Below, in pieces: positions 16,408 to 24,763 of a stretch of DNA of 64,000 nt. The stretch comes from Oscillospiraceae bacterium (GTDB lineage: Bacteria; Bacillota; Clostridia; Oscillospirales; Ruminococcaceae). The stretch covers positions 56,000 through 119,999 of the forward strand of contig DQFX01000059.1 of the NCBI GenBank assembly GCA_003531585.1. The letters run 5' to 3'. A program made the position numbers and the translations under genes. The notes beneath the pieces are model-generated. The model made no database searches. It saw nothing but the letters and a program-made list of their open reading frames with translations, and was not told the origin of the DNA. Every line of letters starts with the position of its first letter. The stretch's first letter is position 1.

Positions 16408-17661
16408 TCACTTGATTTTTCTTGCTTCGCAGTAGAAACGCTTATCGTGCGCGTGACCCATTGAGAAGGTTTTTCTGGGGAGCGCGCCGTCCTTGATAAC
16501 TGTGGGGAACAGCTCCTTCTTGGTCATGGAGGGAAGCAGGAAACCAATGCTGTTCTTTGCGGATGAAAGGCTCTCTACAACGTCCTCGCCGTGTATGTAG
16601 TCGATCTTGCCGGCGTTCTCGGAAAGCCACTTGTCGAGGAAGCTCTGAAGGCTGCCGACGGTAAGGTTAGCGGTGGGAGCGCCCACGGAATACTGCTTCT
16701 TCGCGCCGTCCAGCAGTACAGTGAAGCTCTGACCGGAGGCACCCTCGGTGAGCTTCAGCGCAGCGGTCATATCAGCCATGAGCTTTGCGGCGTCGGTCTC
16801 GGTAATAACGCGGTGGATAGCCTCGAACTCCAGAGCCTCGCTGTGGAGGTTCACTACCTCGGCGAGGGCGTAGCGTGCAAGCGCAGCCTCGGGAGCGTTC
16901 GCGCGCTTCTTCTGCTCGTAGCACTCCTTTGCGGTGGCGAGGGAGTGGTTTCCGTCGCCCATTGCGTACAGCAGGACGTCTTCTCCGGTAAGCCCGTAGC
17001 GCTTGTTGAAATCCGCCTTGTCGGCGAGCTTGTCGAGGGCGTCGAACACGGCCTTTGCGTGGCCGCCGTCAACAAGCCAGCCCTCGAGATGTCCGCCGTT
17101 CTGCATGAGGTCGAAGTCATAGAGCTTGGTGAGCTGGTCGCGCTTTGCCTCCAGCGGCTCGATAACGGTGCGCTTTACATCGTCAATGAGTATCATGATG
17201 TGCGGAAGCTCCAGCGCTGCGTCGCGGCGTATCTTCACGCGCGGGGGAATACGGGAGGCAACGGTGGCTTCCGTAGCGCGCACCTGGGACTTGCTGCCCT
17301 TGTTGTAGTCGTACTGCTCCAGGTCGATGGCTCCGACAAGTCCGGTGCGTACCTTCCCGTCGGCCTGTGTGCGGCGCATGAGTATCAGCGCGGACTTATA
17401 CTCGTTGAACAGTCCCTTGTCGAGGTACTCCTGCATGGTGCGGTTGATCTTTGCAATGCGGGCGTCCGCGTCCGGCTCCTCGAGGTATACCTCGGGGAAT
17501 ATGAGGTTCAGCGTGGAGGGAGCGTCCCCTGCTATCTCGGCGGTCTTAGCCCAGTATTCCGGCTCGCTGGTGTACTGGTCGCATGCGACTACAGACCATT
17601 TTGTCATTCCTTCCGCGTCAAGCTTCGGGAGGAGGATATCCGCTGATGTAAATGCTGTCAT
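16408..17661 (-). CDS. DUF1015 family protein
   Basis: A 417-residue soluble protein with the recognisable N-terminus of the DUF1015 family: WSVVACDQYTSEPEYW, then LNLIFPEVYLEE, and the later core phrase YAMGDGNHSLATAKECYE. The His in DGNHS is strictly placed in the family. The biochemical role is not known to me. It is the first gene of an operon with the serine hydrolase and has its own promoter. Confidence 0.88.
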   Translation of the reverse strand: MTAFTSADILLPKLDAEGMTKWSVVACDQYTSEPEYWAKTAEIAGDAPSTLNLIFPEVYLEEPDADARIAKINRTMQEYLDKGLFNEYKSALILMRRTQADGKVRTGLVGAIDLEQYDYNKGSKSQVRATEATVASRIPPRVKIRRDAALELPHIMILIDDVKRTVIEPLEAKRDQLTKLYDFDLMQNGGHLEGWLVDGGHAKAVFDALDKLADKADFNKRYGLTGEDVLLYAMGDGNHSLATAKECYEQKKRANAPEAALARYALAEVVNLHSEALEFEAIHRVITETDAAKLMADMTAALKLTEGASGQSFTVLLDGAKKQYSVGAPTANLTVGSLQSFLDKWLSENAGKIDYIHGEDVVESLSSAKNSIGFLLPSMTKKELFPTVIKDGALPRKTFSMGHAHDKRFYCEARKIK

Positions 17662-17723
17662 TGCTGTGGTTCCTTTCTGTGGTGCGTATTTGTGCCGGGT
17701 AATTCCGGCTTATATTCAATTAC

Positions 17724-17752
17724 ATTATACCATAATTTAAGCGAGTTTACAA
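17724..17752 (-). promoter_or_regulatory. Sigma-A promoter of the DUF1015/serine hydrolase operon
   Basis: Minus strand TTGTAA (17752-17747), 17-bp spacer, TATAAT (17729-17724), about 60 bp before the start codon. Confidence 0.85.
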
Positions 17753-17832
17753 CATGTTTTTGGCGGCAGCAGAGAAAACGCCGCAATTTCTTTAAACCTG
17801 TGATATATTTTTGCAGGATTCCGAAAAAGTGC

Positions 17833-17861
17833 TTGCAAAATTCGCTTATCTATGGTATAAT
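17833..17861 (+). promoter_or_regulatory. Sigma-A promoter of the aminotransferase
   Basis: TTGCAA at 17833-17838, 17-bp spacer, TATAAT at 17856-17861. A leader of about 60 nt leads to AGAGAGGA and the ATG at 17927. It is divergent from the DUF1015 promoter, with about 80 bp between the two. Confidence 0.85.
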
Positions 17862-17926
17862 TAAATTACATGGGCGCGGGATAGAATGCGCACGGTAAAA
17901 TGACAGCGTAAAGAGAGGAAATAACC

Positions 17927-19204
17927 ATGCTTTATTCACAGATGAGCAAAGAACAGCTTCAGGCTGAAAAGACAGCGCTTGAGAAGCAGTATGCAGACTA
18001 CAAGGCAAAGGGTCTGAAGCTCGATATGTCGAGAGGTAAGCCTGCCCCCGAGCAGCTCAACCTTTCGCTTGACATGCTCCTTCACTGCCTTGACGGCGAC
18101 TACAAGTCCAGCAACGGCATCGACTGCCGCAACTACGGCGTACTCGACGGTATCCCCGAGGCTAAGGCTCTGTTCCAGGAAATGCTCGGCGTTTCCGCTG
18201 ACGAGGTCATCGTAGGCGGTAATTCCAGCCTCCAGATGATGTACGACACAATTATCCGTGCAATGCAGCTTGGCGTACTCGGCAGCGAGAAGCCCTGGTG
18301 CAAATACGAGCATGTGAAGTTCCTCTGCCCGGCTCCCGGCTATGACAGACACTTCGCTATCTGCCAGGCGCTCGGTATCGAGATGATCAACGTTGATTAC
18401 CTTGAGGACGGTCCTGACATGGACGCTGTAGAGAAGCTGGTTTCCGAGGACGAGGAGATCAAGGGTATCTGGTGCGTTCCGATGTACTCCAACCCGACCG
18501 GCATTACTTATTCCGACGCAGTTGTAAAGCGTTTTGCAAACCTCAAGCCGAAGGCTAAGGATTTCCGCATTTTCTGGGATAACGCATACTGCGTACACCA
18601 TCTCTCCGAGAATCACGACCACCTGCTGAACATCATCGAGGAGTGCAAGAAGGCCGGAAATCCGAATATGGTATTCGAGTTCACTTCTACCTCTAAGATC
18701 TCCTTCCCGGGCGGTGGCCTTGCTGTAGTTGCAGCAAGCAAGGAGAACATCGACTTCATCAAGAGCCAGATGACCTACCAGACAATCGGCTTTGATAAGC
18801 TGAACCAGCTCCGTCACGCTAAGTACTTCAAGAACTTCGAGAGCATAAGCGAGCACATGAAGCACCATGCAGCAATTATCCGTCCGAAGTTCGACGTAGT
18901 TCTCTACATGCTTGACAAAGAGGTCGAACCCCTCGGAATCGGCAAGTGGAATAAGCCCAACGGCGGCTACTTCATTTCCTTCGATGCGCTCCCCGGCTGT
19001 GCAAAGCGCATTGTATCCCTCGCTAAGGAAGCAGGCGTTGTAATGACCGGCGCAGGCGCTACATTCCCATATGGCAAGGATCCCAAGGACAGCAATATCC
19101 GTATCGCTCCGACATTCCCGTCTGTTGACGAGCTTCGCCAGGCCATGGAGATATTCTGTGTTTGCGTTAAGCTCGCAAGCGTTGAGGTTCTCCTGAATAA
19201 GTAA
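17927..19204 (+). CDS. PLP-dependent aminotransferase, aspartate aminotransferase subgroup Ic type
   Basis: A 425-residue fold-type I enzyme. The N-terminus (GLKLDMSRGKPAPEQL) and length match the Asp_aminotransf (PF12897) group, which transfers the amino group of aspartate to 2-oxoglutarate. Cofactor-site landmarks are GGNSSLQMM, SNPTGITYSD, WDNAYCVHH and the PLP lysine in STSKISFPGGG near residue 258. It is cytosolic and monocistronic. The substrate is inferred from family, and a broader amino acid range is possible. Confidence 0.9.
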   Translation: MLYSQMSKEQLQAEKTALEKQYADYKAKGLKLDMSRGKPAPEQLNLSLDMLLHCLDGDYKSSNGIDCRNYGVLDGIPEAKALFQEMLGVSADEVIVGGNSSLQMMYDTIIRAMQLGVLGSEKPWCKYEHVKFLCPAPGYDRHFAICQALGIEMINVDYLEDGPDMDAVEKLVSEDEEIKGIWCVPMYSNPTGITYSDAVVKRFANLKPKAKDFRIFWDNAYCVHHLSENHDHLLNIIEECKKAGNPNMVFEFTSTSKISFPGGGLAVVAASKENIDFIKSQMTYQTIGFDKLNQLRHAKYFKNFESISEHMKHHAAIIRPKFDVVLYMLDKEVEPLGIGKWNKPNGGYFISFDALPGCAKRIVSLAKEAGVVMTGAGATFPYGKDPKDSNIRIAPTFPSVDELRQAMEIFCVCVKLASVEVLLNK

Positions 19205-19223
19205 TCATAATTTTGATACAATT

Positions 19224-19256
19224 ACTTCCGCTTCCGTATGGAGGCGGAAGTTTTTT
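19224..19256 (+). terminator. Intrinsic terminator of the aminotransferase
   Basis: ACTTCCGC (19224-19231) pairs with GCGGAAGT (19244-19251), with extra pairing inside, then T6. Confidence 0.9.
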
Positions 19257-19315
19257 GTTGCATTTAATCCGTATAGTTTGCGGAAAACTCCTGATACGCT
19301 GAAGCGGTAAATACG

Positions 19316-19349
19316 AAAAAAATCCCCCGGTTCATGGAACCGGGGGATT
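19316..19349 (-). terminator. Terminator for the leftward membrane protein gene
   Basis: AATCCCCCGGTTC pairs with GAACCGGGGGATT around a 3-nt loop (19321-19349). The A-run on the left side gives a U-run in the leftward transcript. Confidence 0.85.
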
Positions 19350-19388
19350 CATTGTGTTTATAATTTAAGAGGTTACTAGGTTACTTGA

Positions 19389-20951
19389 TTACTCGTAGCG
19401 CTTCTGATACATGTAGTTGTTTACTTCCTTGACAACGAACACAACGATAATGCTGAAGCATACGAGGAAGGAAAGAATGAAGAATACGCCGCAGGTAATG
19501 TAGTTGTAGCCCTTGAACTTCGCGGGAAGCTCGGTCAGACCCTGCTCAACAGCCGCATTGTAAGCTGCGAGGGAGTTTGCAACCTTTGTTCCTCTCTCGC
19601 CGAATACGGTGAAGATGGAGGAGAAGTTGCAGGAACCTACCATGATGTACAGTGCGAGGGTTCCGAACTTGGAGAAGCTGTAACCGCACCACATTGCGAT
19701 CGCGAGGAACAGCGAAATACCGCCGAGAGTGATGAAATACATATAGTCCATAGCGCCCAGTGTGATAGCGGTGTAGTGCTGCTTATCCCACATGAGAACT
19801 GCGATCATTGTAAGAACGAACTCCAGAATAATGGAGCCTGCGCCGATCATAACTGCGATAGCGGGCTTCTTGTCAGCTTCGCTGAACTTGAAGGAGAGCT
19901 TGTTCTTGATCTTTGTGAAAGCGATGATAGTAACTACCGCTGCCGCCACGAAGGAGAGTATCAGGAATACAGTAGCCATCCACCACTTTGCGGTCATGCC
20001 GTTGGAGCCTACCCATGCGAGAGCGTCCTCGTCGCCGGACTTCGCAAGCGCCTTGGTGGGATTGTAGGTCTTAAAGATCCACAGGATTCTGAACAGAATG
20101 CCGATGAGGTTTGTAACGGTCATAGCTGCGCCGAAGGAGAAGTAGTAGATCATAGCCCACTCGCCTTCGCGAACATATACGATGGAACCGATAAGAGCGA
20201 CAGCTACGAGGAGAATCAGCACAACGCCCTGTGCAAGACTGGTGTTGTCCAGCCAGCCGATAACGATTGACCAGTTACCGCCGGAGTTGCCGATGTTGCC
20301 GTAAGCGCTCATGCCGAATGCGGCGAAAATTGCAGCGGCAGCCATGATGAGGAACATCACGCCGGCAGTCTTGCCGCGCTTCCACATATTTGCGATTTTG
20401 TCGGCGGTCAGAAGCATGTCGTCGGCGTATTCAGAGGAACTGTCGTATACGCAGTAAATACATGCCGCGAGGCAGATAACAGCGTCAATGGCGCCGAAGG
20501 TGCGCATTGAGTTTCTGAAATTTGCAAAGGGAACAAGAATGGGAGTCAGCGCGATAACGGTCTTTGCGCCGAACACAGCTATCAGGTAGGACTTTGCGAA
20601 CGCGAATCCCTTGAAATAGCAGAATGAAAGCAGAAGAAGTATTCCGGTGATAACTATGTAGATAAGCACGATGTTGAGAATAGTATCCCACAGCGAAAGG
20701 ATTATCTGATTGTTAGCGATCTCGTCCTGCGACGCAAAGGTCTTGCCGAAGAGCTTTACGATACAAGCCTTTCCTTCTTCGTTATATGCTTTGCACTGGT
20801 TGAATACCGGGTTGATGAACAGCGGCTTCATTACCAGGAAAAACGTAACAACAGCCTCTATCACAGCAAAAGCAACCATGCCGATGCCGAGAGTTTTGTT
20901 GTTCAGCGGCGCTTTTCCTGCTGCGGTGTTGTTTACTGCGGCAGATGTCAT
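19389..20951 (-). CDS. Polytopic membrane protein of unknown function
   Basis: A 520-residue protein with about ten to twelve hydrophobic helices spread along its length and no signal peptide. An Ala/Asn-rich N-terminal tail of about 20 residues precedes the first helix (GMVAFAVIEAVVTFFLV). A loop at about 50-75 looks extracytoplasmic, and the C-terminus is short and basic (YMYQKRYE). I see no transporter, channel or enzyme signature, and no close relative comes to mind. It is single-gene, with a consensus promoter and its own terminator, so it is a real expressed gene. Confidence 0.8.
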   Translation of the reverse strand: MTSAAVNNTAAGKAPLNNKTLGIGMVAFAVIEAVVTFFLVMKPLFINPVFNQCKAYNEEGKACIVKLFGKTFASQDEIANNQIILSLWDTILNIVLIYIVITGILLLLSFCYFKGFAFAKSYLIAVFGAKTVIALTPILVPFANFRNSMRTFGAIDAVICLAACIYCVYDSSSEYADDMLLTADKIANMWKRGKTAGVMFLIMAAAAIFAAFGMSAYGNIGNSGGNWSIVIGWLDNTSLAQGVVLILLVAVALIGSIVYVREGEWAMIYYFSFGAAMTVTNLIGILFRILWIFKTYNPTKALAKSGDEDALAWVGSNGMTAKWWMATVFLILSFVAAAVVTIIAFTKIKNKLSFKFSEADKKPAIAVMIGAGSIILEFVLTMIAVLMWDKQHYTAITLGAMDYMYFITLGGISLFLAIAMWCGYSFSKFGTLALYIMVGSCNFSSIFTVFGERGTKVANSLAAYNAAVEQGLTELPAKFKGYNYITCGVFFILSFLVCFSIIVVFVVKEVNNYMYQKRYE

Positions 20952-21028
20952 TTGGTTATTCCTCCTAATTCAGAACAGCGTTTGCGCTTCTCCCCTGCGC
21001 AATACGCCATGCTATATAATTCTATTAA

Positions 21029-21057
21029 ATTATACCATAATTCAGACGGATTTGCAA
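21029..21057 (-). promoter_or_regulatory. Sigma-A promoter of the membrane protein gene
   Basis: Minus strand TTGCAA (21057-21052), 17-bp spacer, TATAAT (21034-21029). Confidence 0.85.
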
Positions 21058-21148
21058 GCAAACGTCCGGAAATTAGGGCATGCGCTTTACACAAATTTTG
21101 TTTAAAATATTTGTGCAAATGTACATAATGTAAACGATATCCAGTTGA

Positions 21149-22840
21149 TTAACCGGCGTTTTCTGCATTGTAACTATCGCCAACATCGCCGCCGAGATCG
21201 CACGTATAGACGAATTCCACGACATCGCCCTCGTGCAGTGTGAATTCCCCGGCGTAGACCTGCGGAAATTCTCCGTTGACGCGGTACATCCATCCGCTGA
21301 GCTCTCCGAAGCCGAATTCCGAGATATATCCGATGCTGCGGACGTAAGTTCCCCAGGAGCTGCCCGTGTAATCCACGCGCACCTGCTGCTGCCGTGCCGC
21401 GGTTATCAGTGCGTCGAACGCCGAGGAGCCTTCCGGAAGGGACAGCGTGCACTCTGCGATGACTACGCCGTCCGGCGGGATAACAGACGGCTGATTCACC
21501 GACGGGTCGATGGTATCCATTCTGCCGAGCACGGATTTGCAGTCAGCGGAGAAGGTCACTTCCATGCCTCCGGTAACTTCCTGCGCGTAGTACTCTGAAG
21601 GGGTGCGTATATCAAGGAGCCACACTCCGCCGCAGACCGCCGCGAGCAGCACCGCTCCGGGAATCAGCAGTTTCTTCCTGCGGATAATCGCCGCGGCGAG
21701 CATACCGGCCGCCGCCAGTCCGGACGCAGACGAAACTATAAGCTTGATGTGGGTTCCGGTGAAGCCATGTGTCTGTTCAGGGGCGGCTGATGACTGCGCC
21801 GTGCCGGAAATGATTGGTTCCGCCGTGTTCCCATTCTCCGGATTGCCGGCGGTTTGGCTGTCTGCGGAAACATCTATGTCTGCCGAACCATCCTGGCTGG
21901 AGAGCCCCGGACTTACAGCGGGCAGCGCGGAAAACAGCCCCTCGCCGCGCTGTGAAAGCGCGAGGGCGGTGAACGCTTCCAGGGTCTGGGCTGTTGCCAT
22001 GCGGTTGGTGTCCCCGTCCGGGAGGTGCGCGTAGCCGCCGTCCGGTCTGCGGTATTCAGCGAGCTGACGTGCCGCTTCTTCCGCTTTTTCAGTGCGTCCG
22101 GCGGCCGCCAGGGCTATCACTGCCTGGGCGGTGCTTTCGCAGTTGCGGACTCCCATCGAGGTGTAGCCGCCTTCGAGCTCGCAGAGCCAGTCAGCGCCGC
22201 GCTGTGCCGCCTCCTGAGCTTCGTCGGAATCCGCTGAGGCCAGCGCGTAGACCGCCGCGGAGGTTATATCCACATCGCCGCCGTCGCCGAACAGCGAGAA
22301 ACTTCCGTCATCGTGCTGAGAAGCGACGATGTAGTCCGTCAGGGACTGCGCGGTGTTCAGGGAGTTATCAGGCGCGGATTCTCCGGTGACGTTCAGCGCT
22401 ATGAGCGCCCAGATGTACGCGTTGAAGCCCTGGCGGTCGAGGGTTTCGCTCTGGAACACGCCAAGCTCCACCGCCTGCGACGGATCATGCCCCATCGCCG
22501 CAAGGAATATTCCGGTGCGCTGCAGCTCCGTGGGTTTCACGAATCCACCGGAGGAGACTGTTTCCGCAAGCTCCGAAATGCGGTTTTCAAGCTGGGCGGC
22601 GTAGGCTTCCGACCCTTCGGAGCCGTGAAGCCGCGCGCAGCAGTAAGCCGCCCAGTCCGAGTTGCTGTCGGCGGCGCTGCTCCAGAATTCCCCGTCCGAG
22701 CCGGAGAAATACCCGAAGCACTCTTCCGCGAGAGCCGCCCAGTCCCCGGAATCCGCTGCGAATGCAGTTGAAAAAGCGGCCTGCACCGCAATGATAACTG
22801 CAATGCAGACCGTTGAAACTGCTGTTTCTATTTTTTTCAT
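21149..22840 (-). CDS. Secreted terpenoid-cyclase-like toroid protein with DUF4430 domain
   Basis: A 563-residue exported protein with a signal peptide ending near AFAADSG. Residues about 35-310 contain alpha/alpha-toroid repeats of the prenyltransferase/squalene-cyclase type, for example SQHDDGSFSLFGDGGDVD and YRRPDGGYAHLPDGD. No DXDD-type catalytic motif is seen, so a binding role is likely. Two closely spaced membrane helices (about 352-405) follow. A C-terminal DUF4430 (transcobalamin-like) domain has SGWMYRVNGEFPQVYAGEF near residue 515. It lies 3 nt after the 22844 gene, in one operon. Ligand binding at the cell surface is inferred, possibly a corrinoid or other small molecule. Confidence 0.82.
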   Translation of the reverse strand: MKKIETAVSTVCIAVIIAVQAAFSTAFAADSGDWAALAEECFGYFSGSDGEFWSSAADSNSDWAAYCCARLHGSEGSEAYAAQLENRISELAETVSSGGFVKPTELQRTGIFLAAMGHDPSQAVELGVFQSETLDRQGFNAYIWALIALNVTGESAPDNSLNTAQSLTDYIVASQHDDGSFSLFGDGGDVDITSAAVYALASADSDEAQEAAQRGADWLCELEGGYTSMGVRNCESTAQAVIALAAAGRTEKAEEAARQLAEYRRPDGGYAHLPDGDTNRMATAQTLEAFTALALSQRGEGLFSALPAVSPGLSSQDGSADIDVSADSQTAGNPENGNTAEPIISGTAQSSAAPEQTHGFTGTHIKLIVSSASGLAAAGMLAAAIIRRKKLLIPGAVLLAAVCGGVWLLDIRTPSEYYAQEVTGGMEVTFSADCKSVLGRMDTIDPSVNQPSVIPPDGVVIAECTLSLPEGSSAFDALITAARQQQVRVDYTGSSWGTYVRSIGYISEFGFGELSGWMYRVNGEFPQVYAGEFTLHEGDVVEFVYTCDLGGDVGDSYNAENAG

Positions 22841-22843
22841 GTA

Positions 22844-23755
22844 TTACTGCTTCTTGCTCATCGCAATGCCAGCGCCTGCAAGGATAACTACTGCAACTGC
22901 AACAGCTACACCCTCAACGCCGGTGGAAGGTGAGCCCTTTTCGCCGGAAGCGCCGTCGTCTGCTGCGTCTATGGTAGCTTCGGACTCTGCGGCTGCGTCA
23001 GCTGAGGGGCTTTCCTCGGTCACAAGAGTTTCTGTGCCAAGGATATTTTCCAGCCTGTCAACTGCGTTGTCTACGTCCTCCTGTGTGGATTCGTACTGTG
23101 CCAGAGCCTCGCCTGCTGCGGTGAATGCATATGCCTGCTCGTCGCTGCCGTTAAGGAGATCCTTGTTGTCGGCAAAGAGCTTTACGAGCTCAGCGGTCTT
23201 TACCTGCTCCTTGAGTGCGGCCGCTCCGCCCCAGGAGGAGTTGTCAACGCCGAGGTCAGCGCCGTAGCCGTAAATGGTGAAGGAGAATACTACAACGTCG
23301 CCGTCAGCGGGGGTGTAGTCAGCAATGCCGACCTGAGCGTACTCGTCGTTTACAAAGTATGTCCAGCCGCTTTCCGCTGTGTAGTCGTATGCGCTCAGCC
23401 AGCCTTCTTCGGTTCTGCCGGAGGCTATTGTACAAACCTCTGCAACGGCCTCGGGAAGCACGACATCGTTGCTGTCGGTATCAGCGAAGGCGGTGATGAA
23501 TGCTCCGTAGCCGGTGTCCTCGGTCTTGATCTCAGCGGCTCTTTCAACTATGTCGAGACCTGTCTCGCCCTCGTAGTAGGGTACCTTGACCGGCTCGACC
23601 TCGAAGCCCTGACCGAGCGTGGTCTTTTCAGCCATAAAGTAAACGTATCCTGCGGGCTGGTCGTCTGCGAATGCGCAGAGGCTTGCCGCGCTTGCTGCAA
23701 CAGCCGCAGCCGCAACAGCGGAGATGATATTTCTCAGTTTCATTCTTTGTTTCAT
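22844..23755 (-). CDS. Cell-wall-anchored DUF4430 surface protein
   Basis: A 303-residue protein. The signal peptide covers the first 28 residues. The N-terminal half is a DUF4430/transcobalamin-like domain: YYEGETGLDIVERAAE, then GWTYFVNDEYAQVGIADYTP and GDVVVFSFT. A linker rich in Ala, Glu and Ser leads to a sortase-type end: SPSTG, a hydrophobic segment and KKQ. It should thus be linked to peptidoglycan by a sortase recognising a variant (x)PxTG motif. It is the first gene of an operon with the toroid protein. The start is set by GGAGG 9 nt before the ATG at 23755. Confidence 0.85.
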   Translation of the reverse strand: MKQRMKLRNIISAVAAAAVAASAASLCAFADDQPAGYVYFMAEKTTLGQGFEVEPVKVPYYEGETGLDIVERAAEIKTEDTGYGAFITAFADTDSNDVVLPEAVAEVCTIASGRTEEGWLSAYDYTAESGWTYFVNDEYAQVGIADYTPADGDVVVFSFTIYGYGADLGVDNSSWGGAAALKEQVKTAELVKLFADNKDLLNGSDEQAYAFTAAGEALAQYESTQEDVDNAVDRLENILGTETLVTEESPSADAAAESEATIDAADDGASGEKGSPSTGVEGVAVAVAVVILAGAGIAMSKKQ

Positions 23756-23804
23756 TCTTTTGTTCCTCCAATTCTATGCGGTGAAAATCCGCTCATATCT
23801 ACCT

Positions 23805-23833
23805 ATTATATATTATTTCTCCCGATTTGTCAA
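23805..23833 (-). promoter_or_regulatory. Perfect sigma-A promoter of the DUF4430 operon
   Basis: Minus strand TTGACA (23833-23828), 17-bp spacer, TATAAT (23810-23805). The leader is only about 45 nt, too short for a cobalamin riboswitch. Confidence 0.9.
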
Positions 23834-23925
23834 CATTTTGTCATGCCAAACTTTTTTTATAGGCGGCAAAATCCGTTTATCCGCTGTAAGAACGGCATTT
23901 TTTTCAGATTTTCACCTTTACCCCC

Positions 23926-23954
23926 TTAACATTTGTCCGAAAATATGCTATAAT
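23926..23954 (+). promoter_or_regulatory. Sigma-A promoter of the 23993 gene and probably lepA operon
   Basis: TTAACA at 23926-23931, 17-bp spacer, TATAAT at 23949-23954. Confidence 0.85.
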
Positions 23955-23992
23955 AATTTCGTATATTGCAAGCAACTGCTGAAAGGACGACC

Positions 23993-24736
23993 ATGAGCGA
24001 AAATAAAGATAAAATCACCCGGGAAGAGCAGCTCCCCGAAATAACGGAAGTTACCGCGCAGGAATCCCCTGCAGAGCCGGAAAAAACTGCGGAGCCGGAA
24101 CATGACGGCGAGTACACCGGAATGTCAAAGGGGAAGGCGGCTTTCCTGAAAATTCTACCCATGCTGATAGTGCTGGTGTGCACCGGGCTTTTCATGTGGG
24201 GAATAAAATTCGTGATCGGAATATTCTACGCGCCGCATGACGAGGTGTTCACGAAGCGGGACGGCGACGTCACCTATACTATAGTAAAATGCTATCAGAA
24301 CCCTTCTTCATATTTCTACGTTTACAACAGCGAGGAGTTTACGTTCAACGAAGCGGATTACGACAACGTAGCCGGCGAGCACAACGACGCCCACCTGCTG
24401 AAAGTCCCCGAGGTGTATTTCGTGCTGAACGAATCCGCGCCGGATATGGAGACCACCACGGTGAAGCTCCTTGCAGAGGGAAACGCGCTGAAGGTCTATC
24501 AGTTCGGGGAGTTCATACTTTACAGGCTCGAGGGTCAGTACGGCGTATTCGCGCCGCTTCGCGACTACACCGAGAGCGCGACCTCCCGCAAGAATGACCT
24601 CTATGTCGTGCGCCAGCTCCTCAAGAACGACGCGTGGAAGGGCTTTGTAATGCCCTATGAGACGGCAGACAACTTCCAGACCATACTCGAGCGCCTGGAG
24701 TGGCACCTTGACACGGAATACGTCGAAGATCAGTAA
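23993..24736 (+). CDS. Single-pass membrane protein of unknown function
   Basis: A 247-residue protein. The ATG at 23993 has AAAGGA upstream. The in-frame ATG at 23966 lies only about 12 nt from the -10 box, so it is rejected. An acidic cytosolic N-tail of about 55 residues precedes one helix (ILPMLIVLVCTGLFMWGI) and an extracytoplasmic domain of about 160 residues. I recognise no family. It is 27 nt upstream of lepA, likely in the same transcript. Confidence 0.8.
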   Translation: MSENKDKITREEQLPEITEVTAQESPAEPEKTAEPEHDGEYTGMSKGKAAFLKILPMLIVLVCTGLFMWGIKFVIGIFYAPHDEVFTKRDGDVTYTIVKCYQNPSSYFYVYNSEEFTFNEADYDNVAGEHNDAHLLKVPEVYFVLNESAPDMETTTVKLLAEGNALKVYQFGEFILYRLEGQYGVFAPLRDYTESATSRKNDLYVVRQLLKNDAWKGFVMPYETADNFQTILERLEWHLDTEYVEDQ

Positions 24737-24763
24737 AAAACCATCTGAAAGGAATCAAAATAC

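Noticed and set aside
23756..23833. Cobalamin riboswitch for the DUF4430 operon
   Set aside because: The leader is only about 45 nt and lacks a B12-box sequence.
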